DNA of 64,000 nucleotides from Anticarsia gemmatalis (GCF_050436995.1 NC_134758.1:4154001-4218000), one strand, 5' to 3'; counted from the first letter of the stretch, positions 25,255 through 38,154 are shown. Translations and numbers: made by a program. Notes: generated from the sequence alone by a model not told the origin.

Positions 25255-25465
25255 ATTTTTTTATTAATACGAATGGTCCTCCGAGCCGAAATCTGCAGGA
25301 CCGATGACTTAATTGCTATCCGAGGCACGGAGATCTACAATCTCAACTTGCTGATTCCGAACGACGCGGACTTTTTTGGCCCGAACCAAGATCCAAACCC
25401 GAGACCTCTGCGCGGTAGACTTGTACACTACCCACCCTGTCACAGAGGCAGTCATCAAACTTTTC
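25255..25465 (-). mobile_element. tRNA-derived SINE, subtype 2
   Basis: On the minus strand it reads CTCTGTGACAGGGTGGGTAG (A-box-like), then the B-box-like GGTCTCGGGTTTGGATC. The copy at 38155 has the same layout. Plus-strand open frames here are an accident of the repeat. Confidence 0.55.
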
Positions 25466-26476
25466 ACTAAAGTGAATAAATTTATTGTCTTATAGACTTC
25501 ACTCTGAACAAATACTCTAGACGTCAATTCTCCAATCGGTGAACAGTACTGTGAGCACAGTATTCTATAGAATAAAGAAACTAAATGTGGTTGTATGTGG
25601 AATTTGTACAAACAGTTTGTCCAGTCGAGTGAGTGATTAGCGCCGGGCCACGGGACGCCACGGGTGCGCTTTAATTAAATAGGTCTATCGACCGAACCGA
25701 ACTTAATTGTGTTGCTTTCAAGTTATTTTTGTAACCCATTAGATCCTTTTGGAGATCTAAATGGAAGCATTGTGAGCAAATTAATGATGCACTGTCTATT
25801 TTAGTGGCATGGCAATGACCGCGACATAACTCTATAATTAGGGTCGAATATTGAATAGTTATAACAGTTATTTTATGCACTAGAGGCGATAAGTGAGTTT
25901 TCTGAATAAGGGCCTAGCCGATGTGACGACAAAATCAAGGGACTTATTACTTGGCAACGAATCTTATATTGGTAATCGTAAGACGTCGTCTGACCGATGT
26001 GTCGACGCAAAGCAGTGATGTGGTTTCGGCCTAAAAATAAATATTCATATTAAATTACAATGTACTTTTACGACATCAACCTAAAAGAAAACTTCACGAT
26101 GATTTTGAAAACTAAACGAAAGATTTGAATTCATAATATAAACTCTCAAAATATTCCAATACAGCATCCACTGTCAAAACCTGAAACATCTAAAATGGCG
26201 CAAGAAGGTAAAATGCTAAAGCAAATAAGGCAGCAAAATTTTAAAATAACATTTTCTGAATTTATCCCATAAAATTGTCCGTGAAATTGCCCGTTGGAGC
26301 TTGAAGGCGGCTAAACGTTATGCTTCATGTATCATGTATCTCACAAGCTCAGATTGTAAAGGATATTAGGGAAGAAAATAAATATTTCAGTGTCTAGAAT
26401 GAATGACGGTGAAAGTTGAAAGCGTTATGAAGCTAAGCGAATAAATGTTTCGTCGTGTCTTTAATAGTAACAATAA
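25466..26476. other. Intergenic stretch, nothing recognised
   Basis: No exon-like frames and no shared repeats were seen. Confidence 0.4.
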
Positions 26477-26575
26477 ATTTAACTTGTTACTTGCCCAGTG
26501 CTGGGCATAGGTTTCCTCCTGTGATGAGGAAGGGGTCAAGGGTCTGGCGTTATGGCCAAGTAGCTCGAACATTCC
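26477..26575 (+). repeat. Dispersed retroelement-like fragment (family C)
   Basis: The segment TTGCCCAGTGCTGGGCATAG with TTTCCTCCTG and a GAGGAAGGGG tract resembles the pieces at 24655, 36940 and 53250. Confidence 0.45.
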
Positions 26576-27354
26576 CTTTAAACAGTTAAGATCACTTTAA
26601 TTGACAAAGAACCGTGCTGGTTTGGAAGATTAATGACACTATGTACAAGAAATTGTCAAAAAAAATCTACAACAAAGTTCTTTGGCGAGGCGAAGACTTT
26701 AACTAATGTAAATTGTCTTGCTAAAATTAGCTCGTTTAATGTGTCTGTTATTTGTATTTCGCTATAACATTAAACAAACATTGTGAAGATTCAAAGATTT
26801 GTTCCTAAAACATTTACAAAAACAGTAGGCACATGCTGTGTGAGATTTACCTATCACTTTTTACCAGCTTAGTTAAACGAGGAGAGGCCCGTTACTTTTG
26901 AGGATACAATGTTGAAGGCTTTCAGGGATTAATATTGTGTTTATTTAAGATGAGAGCTTACTATATGTCTGTTTTCACTTAGGTATCTAAAATAGTATAT
27001 ACAAACTTGCATTCGTGTCTGCGTACTAACATCTAAATATCCAGTCCGTACTTTTTTCTTCGCATTGTAAAACTCGTTGATTAATCTCTTTCATCCACTC
27101 TTTGGTATTGTTTTAAAACATAATAATTATAGAAAAATTCCTTAAGCATAATATTACCGAGCAGAAACCTTCTCAAAGGAACAAACAAACTGGGTTAAGA
27201 CGAGATTTGCAAATCTCGAATAAGAAGCCATTTGGATCCGGTGTAATGCGAGCAGTGGGCACGGATATTTATCTTTTGTTCCTGACGTATATTGTTAAGG
27301 TATTTGTTTGGGAAAACTATCATCTTTACAGTGTTTTTATAGCGGTATTATTAT
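26576..27354. other. Intergenic stretch, nothing recognised
   Basis: No coding or repeat signal was recognised. Confidence 0.4.
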
Positions 27355-27670
27355 TTGCTGTAGCACTATTTTCTACAAACCTAAACATCGATTATCGAGA
27401 GTTTGACATTTATAATTATGTAACGTACCTTTGTAATAAAAATGCATGCTGTGTTTACCTGTAATTAGATATACAGTAGGCTAATTTAAGGATAAATTAT
27501 ATTATGTGCTCCTTTTTAGGTATAATTACTGTTATATCTGTTGGTGAACCGAAATATATAAAAATAATGTACTGCCAAAATAGTTTCTACGACGCCCGCT
27601 AGAGGCGCTTACCTTATTGTTATACAATTTTTTTCGATAGCTGGCCGGTTGTCGGTAGTCGAGAATCGAG
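27355..27670 (+). mobile_element. MITE-like repeat, family A, interrupted by an insertion
   Basis: The left part (ATCGATTATCGAGAG, then TTTGACATTTATAAT) and the right part (ATGTACTGCCAAAATAG, CCCGCTAGAGGCGC, GGCCGGTTGTCGGTAGTCG) are separated by about 145 bp of unrelated AT-rich sequence (about 27421-27565). The break lies inside the normally continuous GACATTTAAAATGTACTG core. Confidence 0.65.
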
Positions 27671-28338
27671 TTACTGAACATCATAATTAACCGGCGAGAA
27701 TCGTATTCAAACTTAATTGTTTATTGATACCAATACATCGTACATGCACTCACTCTTACTCGCTCTCTTAGTCACTAACATTGTGTAAACACAAAAAAAT
27801 GCGTTTGCAACTTGCTTGAGGCAGTCTAGTAAAAAAGGCAAAACATGGACGCGTAAAGACAACTGACATGTTGTAATAGACTTTCATTGAATATGTAAGG
27901 AAACCTCGTGGTGGAAAACATATTATGTATATTATCCTCGCTTTACCAACTAACAGTCTAACTTGTTTAAATCCTTAGAAGATTTAAATACTTATCATGT
28001 GATAGTGTCAAAGGAATGTAAGACTACCATTTCGAAAGTTTTTTTGACACACTGTGACGATAAAAATGCTTTGCATAGTTCTAAATTCAATACAATCAAC
28101 TAAAGTTTCTACTTGCAAAGTAAAATCTTCTGAATATGTCACGTCGTTTCAATTCCTAGCAATTTTAGTGGAAAAACGATGTATTTTTAATTTTAATAAA
28201 GCCGTAATGCGCTAGTTAGTCGGGAACACGAGTATCTGGCTACAAATAGAACAGGGTGAGCTGTGGCTTATTCACAAATCCTGCTGACTGCAGGGACCGT
28301 TGTAATTACGATGAACGATATTGAAACGATATAAAGAC

Positions 28339-28378
28339 GATTCTTGTTATGGCGTACCAATACGTCATAACAAGAATC
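28339..28378. repeat. Short inverted repeat, 18-bp arms
   Basis: GATTCTTGTTATGGCGTA and its near-perfect inverse (one mismatch) flank a 4-base loop. A direct repeat of the AAGAATCA segment follows. Function unknown. Confidence 0.6.
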
Positions 28379-29664
28379 AGATCAAGAATCAAGAATAGTG
28401 CTTTAAATAAAGACTTAAATAATGTTCAGTCAAATAAGAAGTAAATCTAAATTAGAATAAAAAACATCCTATTGTATGTCTTAATTGATAGCAGGATATT
28501 CCATGGACATTAAACTGGTATTTAAACATTATTGTCAATAATCCAATCTGATACAATCATGTTGGCTGTAATTTTAGCTTACGACAAATAAATTAAGACC
28601 CCCTTAGTGTTCTGATGTACGAAATATTCTATAATTTTATTTCTACTCTCAAGACTTTAAATAACTTAATAAGGAAGCCTGAGCAAATACGTAAATACTA
28701 ATTTATGCGTATAAAATAAACCGTTATATATTATCGTAAATCTAAATAACAACATAGCGAGCCAGCACCGCAATGCACCACGACGGATTATCAGGCTCGA
28801 CTTTTTTCAATTAACAAGCCAAATGAGCCTCGCTAAGAATTATAATCTGAATACTAAACAATTGTTAGCTTTTAAAATTACAGCCACATAGCCTTTTACT
28901 CTAAATTCTCTTTTACTCTAGTTTTAAATCACTTTTTAATTTTATTAAACTTATTTTTTACTGGGTCGGAGTCGTACATGATTTAACATGCATTTTAATT
29001 CTGTATGCAAAGATTGAGTTCGGTTAACGAGATTTTATATTTGCGCAATAGTAACGTAAAACTGTTATTGGTGTAAAATAAGGTTATCTATAATTTTCAA
29101 ATACAAGTCCCGTTTCATTATAATGTATGCATATAAGTCACGAGAGCTTATAATTGTCATTTGGACAATATTCATCATGCTTTCTGGTATACTGATTAGT
29201 AAGAATTAAAAATTTAAAAATCCGTACAACATGAAAAATGTGTAGTTGTGTAAAGTCTGGTAATAATTTTGTGTCAATTTATTTCGAGTGTTTGTATGTT
29301 TGTAAAAGTCCACGCTACACATATACAGTTCTTAGTGTGGAAGTGTTTAAAACAAAACAACAAACAATGCAAAAGTTTCAAAGATATTTCCATCGTGTTT
29401 CCTACCTGAAAGTCACAACCACTTACAAGAATAACAAAAGGCGAAATTTTTCCACTGACAAACTGCAAGCTGTTAACAAAGACAGTGCAAGTACAGACTA
29501 ATTAATTATATCCAGATGTTTCTCGGTACAACTTTTCAACTGTTTGGAAACGTTTGCCGTTTGTGTTTCGGATAATTGACTGTGTTGCTGTCGCTGTCTG
29601 TACAACTATTGTGTTCATCTATTATTTATTTCTTGTCGTATTCTTAAAAGAGTCTTGACTTCAG
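28379..29664. other. Intergenic stretch, nothing recognised
   Basis: AT-rich. Open frames at 29238-29501 lack splice or family support. Confidence 0.4.
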
Positions 29665-29836
29665 TAGGTCGATTCTCTACCACTTTCGACTACCGACAAC
29701 CGGCTAGCTATCGGAAAATTTTACATGACAATCGGTTCAGCGCCTCTAGCGGGCGTTGTAAAAATTATTTTGGCAGTACATTTTAAACGTCAAACTCTCG
29801 ATACTCGGCGGTTCCAATAGTAGAGAAGCGTGCTAC
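29665..29836 (-). mobile_element. MITE-like repeat, family A, near full length
   Basis: In inverse orientation both ends are present: GTCGATTCTCTACCACTTTC at the left and AGTAGAGAAGCGTGCTA at the right. Between them lie GACTACCGACAACCGGCTAG, GCGCCTCTAGCGGGCG and GGCAGTACATTTTAAACGTC. It is one of the best copies for defining the family ends. Confidence 0.8.
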
Positions 29837-30345
29837 AGGAAAAGGCAAATAAGAATTACAAAATAGACATTTGTAAGTGCATACATTTGTCACATTATAT
29901 TTTAGAATTGGTTATGTTATAGCATTTAACCAAGACTTGTAAATAGAGGTCATGTCGTATTTAGCTGATAACATTTATTTTAAATAAAAATAACAACAAG
30001 TTGGTATATAATTAAACAAAAAACTTCGAAATGAAAAGACTAAATCTTTTATATACGCACATTAACTGAAGCGAACTAGTTTAAAATAGGAAGTAATATC
30101 GAAAACAAAACGGTACTTTTAAGTGTTTGTAATAAATTCAGTCGGGATGCGGCTGCTGCATTACAAACGAAATTTTCTCCTTGCACAAAATGGCGGCATG
30201 CATTTTATTAGTCCTATTCTCGTTTCCTTTGTAATGAATAAGTGGGTATTAAATAGAGCGTGCATTCGTAAATTATGTTCGCGTAAGATCGGAATGGTCG
30301 AGATTTTAATGTCTGATTTTGGGCCTTTTTGTCGATTTTCTAAGG

Positions 30346-30475
30346 TCGTTGCAATCCAGCATCGAAATTTTGACATTTGAAATGTATAGCAAAAATAGTT
30401 CTTACGACGTCCGCTCGAGGCGCTGATCAAATGCCTAGATGGAGAGTCATGCTACGGGTACTTTAATGAAGACAT
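30346..30475 (+). mobile_element. MITE-like repeat, family A, diverged
   Basis: It contains TTTTGACATTTGAAATGTAT, GTTCTTACGACGTCCGCTCG and GAGGCGCTGATCAAA. Its right part is poorly preserved. Confidence 0.6.
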
Positions 30476-30614
30476 ATTTTAACGTTACCAGAAGTCAGAA
30501 ACTTAAATGTCCGACAACCTTTCTTACTGACAGATATTGAGTTATAAACCCTAGTAACTGTTGTGGAGGTCCGATAAGTAGTCGCTCCATGTAAAAAAAT
30601 AGTATTTAACTTCG

Positions 30615-30660
30615 TGCGGTGAGACTGGAAGCCGACTCCAAAATAGTTGGTAAAGAATTT
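30615..30660 (-). repeat. Dispersed retroelement-like fragment (family B)
   Basis: GAGACTGGAAGCCGACTCC followed by AAAATAGTTGG is the inverse of the family-B segment at 9675. Confidence 0.45.
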
Positions 30661-32954
30661 AGACGTTTGTTAGTCACTTTCTAATCTTCAGATTTATATG
30701 AACGCTGAGCCAGTGGGTTTGCGTCACAACCAGCGTAAATGTTTAATTATGTGGTTAATTCCCAATGAGATATTTGTTCTTCGCTATTGACTATAATCAT
30801 AGGTTATCTATCGCTAGTCACCTTTACGACATTAGATTTTTTATCTAAAACGTCGAAGGTTATTTAATTTATAGAACATTTAATATAATAACTGTATTGG
30901 TTTATTTACTACGAAATATTTTTTTATTGCCTTTTGATTGGTACTAAAATAACTTGAAAAAACTGTCAAGTTTAATTAATGTCAATGTGAGCTATTAAAG
31001 CAAGTGAAAATTGATCATACCAAGTTGCATGACTAATAATTTATAATATAACTTAGATTCACGATAATCATAGCTACAATTTTGCCAAATCAGCAAAAAT
31101 ATAACGCGACGTAATCCAAAAGTAGTGTAAAATTTTGAATACACTATTAGTTATACAATTTTAGTCACAAAAAGTACCTAAGTTCAAGTAAATTAAGAAG
31201 CTTTTTCTATCTCTTAGCAACGACGACACCTCGTTAGTGACACATAAAAGTCTAGAAAAAGTCAATAGAAATTCTTGCAAATTAAGGAATAATTTGCTTA
31301 AGTCGTTGAAATGGAAAAAGAAATAGGCCTCATTTGAAGAATGACTACTCGATACGCACTTAAATTCGATCTCAAATATTGTACTCATTGAACTATTTAG
31401 TGAAAATATTTGACTTAATCTACTTTCAAAATGAACACGACCCGCCGTAAGCTACGTTTAGAGGTTGAATATTATAAAAATAGGTTTTAGAATTGACGGC
31501 AAAAAATTCTGTTTGTGTGGCAAGGATCTTGCTTATTGTTTAAAGTTGAATCAGTTATCTAAAGCCGCACAGTAGTCGAAATTCGACTAAATTAAATTGA
31601 AATTATAAGTTATTAAGTATCAAAATTTGTGACATTAAGTGAGTAAGACCTCAGTAAACATATAAGTATTCTATATCTGTGTCATTGCTCTATGTATATA
31701 GACTAATGTTAATGCGTGGTAGTGTATGTAATGTTTTATTTATTGTTTAAATGTACTTTATAAGCATTATTATTAAAAAATATCTTACATCATATCCTCC
31801 TACACATAAACTATAGGTGTGCCAAATTTCATACTTCTGCGTCCATACGTTCTTATGATCCCAACAAAATTAATGTACGTTTAACATAGCTAGTACGAAA
31901 GTGCGAAAGTTTCGGCAGTGTACACGCGCCCTTAAGTTTGCTCAATCTGAGTTTGAGTGACATTTAGTGATTGAAGAAAATTGTATTTGAATGTTGTATT
32001 TGTAACATTGGATATACATTGTGTATAGCGTTTTAATGGAGTGGAGATTTCACGGTGCCTGCCCCTTGGGGGTTGACAGAGATAAATGGAACCCGCCTTT
32101 TGGCGTTTTAGGGTTCTTCGGGAAGAACGTTAAAACGCGTTTACGAGTTTGGACTTTGTTTAGCGAGAAACTCACTTCGCTATTGTTCCCATGATAAATT
32201 TAAATGCTCCTACAATTGCTTCTTATTAACTTTTTAAGAATATTGCGACGGAGAGCGGAAAAAGTGGCCTTACGTCATTTGGGGCGTGAAATTTTATTTT
32301 TATTACTCGATTTGAAGGAGGGAATAAGACTTTATTTTGTCTAGTTGATCCATCATCAAGAGAACGATATGAATTTGCATTGATATGACGTTTGATAACT
32401 TATTAAGACAAGTGTTTTTTTTATAGTAATGGATATTTTTACATATATCAGTTCGATAAAAAAAAGTTAGTTCCTATTTAAAGCTCTACAAGGAAATATT
32501 AAACGGAACCAAACAGTCCCAAAAAGGATAATTCACCTTTCAACAAATAAATAATCTTCCAGTTTGTTTTGATCCAAATACGACAAAAAATATTTTGTAA
32601 TTATGTGAATAATAAATCAAAGGAAAACGATTTTTATATTTGATGACAGTTTTACATTAATTTTGCGACAAAAAATATAAAATGATGCCTTAATAAAAAA
32701 AAAAAGAATTAGGACAAAAAAGCTATTTAATTATTGTGTAAACCTTTTGATATAAAATAATGCTATATCATAAAGTCCTTAAATGTTATAAAACAATGTT
32801 CGCCACGTCTGTCTGCCTGTAGCCGTTGCGGGCCGCTAGCACGATTATAAAATTCGAATAAACAGGCTAAGCATTTCATGACAGAATATGCATTTCATAA
32901 AAATGCGTTTCTATTATTATTTTAATTAAATATTCTTTATAAAACACACCATAT
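30661..32954. other. Intergenic stretch, nothing recognised
   Basis: No exon-like frame and no shared repeat recognised. Confidence 0.4.
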
Positions 32955-33050
32955 GACAAGATGTGAGTAAGGCAAAGGAAGCCTGTAAGGATAGTACCAA
33001 GTGGCGTTCTTTGGTGTCTGCCTACCCCTATGGGAAAAAGGCGTGATATT
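32955..33050 (+). repeat. LINE 3'-terminal fragment
   Basis: One frame reads AKEACKDSTKWRSLVSAYP then YGKKA and stop. Similar pieces at 16525 and, inverted, at 62334 show this is a dispersed element. Assignment to the end of a LINE ORF2 is inference from the basic, Trp-containing tail directly before a stop. Confidence 0.5.
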
Positions 33051-33616
33051 ATTTATGCAGTATAACATGTATTTTAAAACGAATTCAAGCGCCTAAAATG
33101 TTCCTTCTAATAAAGTACCTATGTCTTACAAATTACCTGCTTGAAAAATGTCCTAAAAACTCGCATACCTGACTATACAAACTACACAATGAAACCCTAT
33201 TGACGGTTTGCACAAAAATGGCAGTCCGATTGTGGAAAAACCAGTTCGATTTTCCACCAACAAACTTTTCCGAAACAAACATTCTTATTAGCTGAAAAGG
33301 CTTGTGTAATGAAAAACGGTAGACCCTGTCTTATAATAACAGTCACCGGTTTCTTTGCCCAAATATTTCATGGACAATACTCCTATTTTATTGTTTGAAG
33401 GCTTTACTGCGAACGAATTGAAGCCCCGATTTATAACGGTCCAATAGAATTATCGGTCGGATAGTCTTTAATTATTTTATTATCTATTATTGTTTAAGTG
33501 TGTCCTTTTCTACGTAGATAATGGCAATATCTCAGAAAAAATACATTTAAAACAAATTACAATGTTTGGTCATATCAATAATAATTTTAGTGTCATTGCA
33601 TTCATTTCTCAAACCG
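33051..33616. other. Intergenic stretch, nothing recognised
   Basis: No coding or repeat signal recognised. Confidence 0.4.
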
Positions 33617-33772
33617 GTAGCACAATTTTCTACTGTCAGTGGCAACGGGTATTGAGACTTTGACATGTAAAATGTACTGAACACATAGTCCATACGGCAC
33701 CCGCTAGGGGCGCTGGTTAAGTTTTTTGACAATATTTTTTGAAAGCTAGTCGGTTGTCGATAGTAGCAGGGA
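33617..33772 (+). mobile_element. MITE-like repeat, family A
   Basis: It contains AGCACAATTTTCTACTGTC, TTTGACATGTAAAATGTACTG, the core CACCCGCTAGGGGCGCTGG, and a right end TCGGTTGTCGATAGTAGC. Confidence 0.7.
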
Positions 33773-34484
33773 TGCACCTGTCAAGTTTGATACTTTGGCA
33801 CTTAATTAGAAGTAATTGTGTAAATATTAATTGTTATACAACTCTAACGCATCAAATACCTAATTTTGTGCATTCTGAATATAGTAGCCAGCCCCTGAAA
33901 GGAAGACCGAAAAATGCGAGTCGATGAAACATTGCATTTTCATTTTATTAACGCGAAGTTGGTTGCAATATAAATTAATAAGCCGAACTGTGACCGAAAA
34001 GTTTTTTCATAACCCGGACGTATAAAATGACGTTCGCTTAAACTGTACTGAATTCTATTTATGTAAGAACTTTGTACATACAATAAATGGGACAAAAACG
34101 AAATAGCCAAAATCTAACAGTTTTACAATTTTCGTTGATTTAGGTAAACGTTACTTGGTGTGATATTGGGTAAAATATATATTATAAACATATGATTTTG
34201 ATATTTTTTTTTCTGTTTAAATATTTTTTATAATTATTGTCATCTGTATCCATTAGTAATAAAGAATAAAGGACGAACTCTTCAACTGAAAATTGTTAAA
34301 ATGTACATTGTGCAGAAAAGAGCTTTAGAAGTTGGGGTAAGCTCAATGGTTGAACAATAATAATGTTATTCTAAGAATCAAATAGGAAATAAAGTGTAAT
34401 GGTAAAATAATACAACAACATTTTGTATGCATAAATATTTAATCAGAAATACATGTTTATCGGTAAGGTATCACCCAAAGTGTA
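33773..34484. other. Intergenic stretch, nothing recognised
   Basis: AT-rich sequence with no recognised element. Confidence 0.4.
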
Positions 34485-34688
34485 TTTTTTTTTAGATACA
34501 ACTTCCGCATTAAGCGGTAGCTGCTCTTGTGTCGCGGAGACTTTTATAAACATACTAAAAACTAACACAAAGTACAACCAGGCTCGAAACAATTATTTGT
34601 AGATTACACAAATAATTGTTCCGTGTGTGCTCCCCACACAGTAGCAGCGGCGTGGTGCCCTATACCACTGCGCTACGGAGGCAGTCAA
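34485..34688 (-). mobile_element. tRNA-derived SINE, subtype 1
   Basis: The minus strand starts CTCCGTAGCGCAGTGGTATAG, a good polymerase III A box. It continues CACCACGCCGCTGCTACTG and ends in an A-rich tail (the T run at 34485-34492 on plus). It lies directly downstream of the stop codon of the TSPN gene that ends at 34694, so it may be in that gene's 3' UTR. Confidence 0.7.
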
Positions 34689-34693
34689 TTAAA

Positions 34694-37600
34694 TCATTGT
34701 ACGTGATTAAGACGGTGCTTCGTTAATACATCCTGAATTTCTTTGTGAGCATTCAACCTATGTTCTAGAGGAAGCTCTCTCAGTTGTTTAGCGACAAGTC
34801 TCCCAATAATGTCGCATTCATCTTCAGCCGCAGTTTGTGTTGTTGGTTTTAAATCTTTACGAATCGAGTCGGTTAATTGGCGAATAGCACTCGCTACATA
34901 ATTTTTAGGGCACTGCTCGTTCTTGAATATTGACTGCAAAAGAAAGTTTAATAGGTGTAAAAATTGCCTTAAGAAAACTTTTTCCTGTACGTTAGTTCGG
35001 TTTTCCTAATTAATCAGTTTGAATGTTATCGTAAGAGTAAAAATTATAAAACAAAACATGTATAAAAAAATGAAGAAAATTGTAAATTAATTTCAAAATG
35101 ATAGGATACACTAACTGCTATTTAATAGTAATTAATAATAGTCATAGTTTAATAGTCAGAAAATATATGATGCCATCAAAAACATTCTGTAAAATTCCCA
35201 AGTCTCGCCGTAAAAAGTTGTGAGATCGATATAATACCAAGTCGATTAATCTTTTTAGTCTCTACTTAAAAGACCTTCTGTCTTAAGTTATTACGTATGT
35301 TATTATCATGCCAATTAAAAAAAAATACGTTTAAAACAAATAGACTAGCTTCTAAGTCTGCTAGAAGTACCTTAGACTTTTGATGATCGGTGAGTCAGTG
35401 AGTCAGTGAATCAGTGAGTGCCAAAATTCAGAAACTTTAACAAGTTGTCATTCTTAAACTACTGGTTCGAATTGACTGAAATTTTAAAAATACCGTGTTT
35501 ATACAATTACTGATTAGTTGCTGTAAATCCAGGCTTCTTGTTTTATCCACAACGAAATTATAGGGGTGTCAAAAATAGCCCGAATTGCTTCGAGAAAAGG
35601 ATGGTACGGCCGTGCCGCTTTTTTTTGCTCGACTTGCGGGGGCACTTCCGTGCCCCCAGAAAATAATCACCTGGCAAACATAATTTATGATGTGCGGACA
35701 AGTTGGATGATAAAGCTTTATTTCCTGTATTGTGACCTGAAAACAAGTACATGTGATATTAGTACAGCTTTCTATTGCGGGCTTCAATTTAGTAACCATC
35801 GGGACCTGAAGAAAGCGAAAAAATTATGATTGACTAGGCGCCGCCCGCGACTTCGTCCGCGTGGAAACCTTTGCCGATCCCGTAAATCCCGATCCCTCGG
35901 GAACTCCGGGATAAAAAGTAGCCTATGTGTTATTCTGGGTCTTCAGCTACCTATAATAATATGTTAAACTTCAATCGGTTCAGTAGTATTTGCGTGAAAG
36001 AGTAACAAACATATCCATACATACCTACATACATTCTCACAAACTTTCGCTTATAATATAAGTAGGATTATTTTAACAATTCTTCATTTATTTTCTTTAT
36101 TTAGATCTAGGTGTAAATGTATGAATGTATTAATAACTTTGTGAATCTATTGACATCGTAAAAAGTTTACTAGATTAACGTAGACATGTCAGTTCATCAC
36201 ACACAGATAGTTAGGGAATTCTTATTAAGTAGAGCTACCACGGCGATAAAGGGCGAATCGAGTATTTTAAAAGTAAAAAACTCTAAAATATCGACTACGA
36301 TGAAATACGTACCACGAAAGTTTTTTTCGAAAGAGCATAAATTGCTTCCGTTTCATTTACCAAATTTATCCTAACAGAAACCTCGTCAGGATTTCCCTCA
36401 AATTTAGCTCTATCAATTTCTTTGCAATTTACAAATAAATATATATCCTTGTCTCTCTGTTCTAGGGCAATTTGAATCCATTCGTTTATTAAAATATCCG
36501 AAAAGTGGAAATTAACGGTTCCAGAACCGTAGAAAAGAGTTATTCTTGTGACATCACTAGAAGCGGGCGTAAAACATAGACTCATATAAGACTCGCTATT
36601 GGCTTTCAAAGAGAAGGCACACCATGGTTTTGAACGATCACTGATCTTAAACGTAGTTGAAATGATGAATTGGTCAGAAAAAGATACTTCGTCTAGATTA
36701 TTAACAAAAGGTTGGAACTTGTTGTGAAAACTAGTCTCGAAATAAGAGGCTTCAGTGCCTTCCCATGCACCATTGACAACTTTGTTACGAATTGAACTTG
36801 TGTTTGGCATCAGATCATATACTTCTGTTTCTGAAACAATAAAGAAAATAGCTCCTGAATAAAAATATAACGGCGTAAAGTGAAAATTAGACTAAATGTT
36901 TCAATTGAGAAGCTATCTGGATGATAAATAGTATTATTTAACCCATTAATGTCTCACACCGCTGAGCATTGGTCTCCTCCCAAGCGAGGGAGGGGTAAGC
37001 TTACGCTTTATCCACACACAGTATTAGTAAAACATACTTTTGATAATTTTGTATAATTTAAGAGTCTAGTGCTTATAATATTGAAGAATATATACTTTGG
37101 AATTTTCTTCTTACCGGAGCCCGGTATTTTGTGACCTTCAGCTGGAGCACTGCATACAGCCAGCGCTCCTATGAGAATGATATATCTGAAACAATAAAAA
37201 ATTTATTTAAACAATTCGTAATGATATATTATCACTTTTTTAGAATTCAAATGAATGCGGTTCGAAAATAACCGAAGAGGTCTTGTATTTACTTATCGGT
37301 TACTACGAATTGTCATTCTATTAGACTGTAAGTTAAATAAATTATTTATTTATTTGCGATAACATTATCAACTACATGTAACCGAGAGGTTACGTTACGT
37401 TTATCTTAAAGTGAAGTAATTACAATTTGTTTTTTGTGTTCACTATCGCATAAGCCTCTCCAATATAATACGATGTATAAAAAGTATAAAATTAATTTAG
37501 AAGAGAATAAATCGTATAGTCGGTGGATTACTAACTGGATACTGAAATAGCACTATATCACTTAACTAGCTGACCCGCGCAACTTCGCTTGCGTCACATA

Positions 37601-38037
37601 AGAGAGAATGAATGAAATTTTCCCCGTTTTTGTAACATTTTTCACTCGTACTCTGCTCCTATTGGTCGTAGCGTGATGATATATAGCCTATAGCCTTCCT
37701 CGATAAATAGGCTATCTAACAATGAAAAAATTTTCAAATGGAACCAATAGTTCCTGAGATTAGCGCAAACAAACTCTTCAGCTTTATAATATTAGTATAG
37801 ATTTTGAATGTTGAGTAAAGGTACTAAGCACCCGAATAAAAGTCATAGTGAAATAACAATTCTCAAAAGAAATAAATAAGTCTTAATTTTTTAAGGTTAC
37901 ACGAAATGACTTCTTTTTTTGAAATACTGCTACAACGGTACCTACTACTGCAATAATTATTATATTATGCACATATTATTCCCAATCAAGGTGACTAAAA
38001 AGAAGAAAGAATTGAGTACTTACATATTAAACTCCAT
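34694..38037 (-). CDS. Secreted TSPN/laminin-G-like domain protein with BESS-like C-terminus, copy 2
   Basis: Four exons on the minus strand: 38037-38024 (ATG), 37185-37115, 36830-36313 and 34933-34694 (TGA), giving 280 residues. A signal peptide is evident (MEFNIYIILIGALAVCSAPA). Residues about 35-195 form a TSPN-type beta-sandwich domain: FSDQFIISTTFKISD, PWCAFSLKA, YMSLCFTPASSDVTRITLFY, NEWIQIALEQ and LFVNCKEI, the pattern seen at the N-terminus of collagens XV/XVIII and thrombospondins. The last exon (202-280) encodes an acidic-helical motif, ECDIIGRLVAKQLRELPLEH, resembling the BESS motif of MADF-BESS regulators. That would be odd in a secreted protein. Exon sizes and phases match the gene at 39222. 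Introns contain Helitrons. It carries no Gly-X-Y repeat. The function is unknown; extracellular-matrix binding is inference. The join to the last exon needs cDNA confirmation. Confidence 0.75.
35338..35660 (+). repeat. Repeat-like segment with octamer tandem repeat and GC-rich hairpin
   Basis: It lies in the last intron of the TSPN gene (34934-36312). It contains a (GTGAGTCA)n-type tandem run at 35390-35420. At 35637-35656 it carries the hairpin GGGGGCACTTCCGTGCCCCC. The combination suggests another rolling-circle or miniature element, but its ends are not clear. Confidence 0.4.
35834..36067 (-). mobile_element. Non-autonomous Helitron, second family
   Basis: On the minus strand the 5' end is TCCTACTTATATTATAAG. 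The 3' end has the hairpin CCACGCGGACGAAGTCGCGG, then GGCGGCGCCTAG. The flanks are A and T, as for the other Helitrons here. The sequence between the termini differs from the GGGTCAGCTAG family. It lies in the last intron of the TSPN gene. Confidence 0.75.
36940..37012 (+). repeat. Dispersed retroelement-like fragment (family C)
   Basis: The segment AACCCATTAATGTCTCACAC, GAGCATTGGTCTCCTCCC and GAGGGAGGGG resembles the piece at 53250. It lies in intron 2 of the TSPN gene. Confidence 0.45.
37566..37801 (-). mobile_element. Non-autonomous Helitron in TSPN gene intron 1
   Basis: It has complete termini: TCTATACTAATATTATAAAG at the 5' end and GCGCGGGTCAGCTAG at the 3' end on the minus strand, with flanking A and T. 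It lacks the long (GTTT)n run of other copies. Confidence 0.85.
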
Positions 38038-38154
38038 GTTTGACGTTTCACAGTACTAAAGCTCGTTCGCGTCTCGTATCGTGGCAACGAATGGTCATGA
38101 ACTGACTACATTTATCTAATGACCATGATATTGTGATAACTACATTAATATCAA

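Noticed and set aside
24655..25470. Short open frames that look like peptides with basic or Trp-rich stretches
   Set aside because: They coincide with dispersed repeat fragments and a SINE and change frame relative to any coherent protein.
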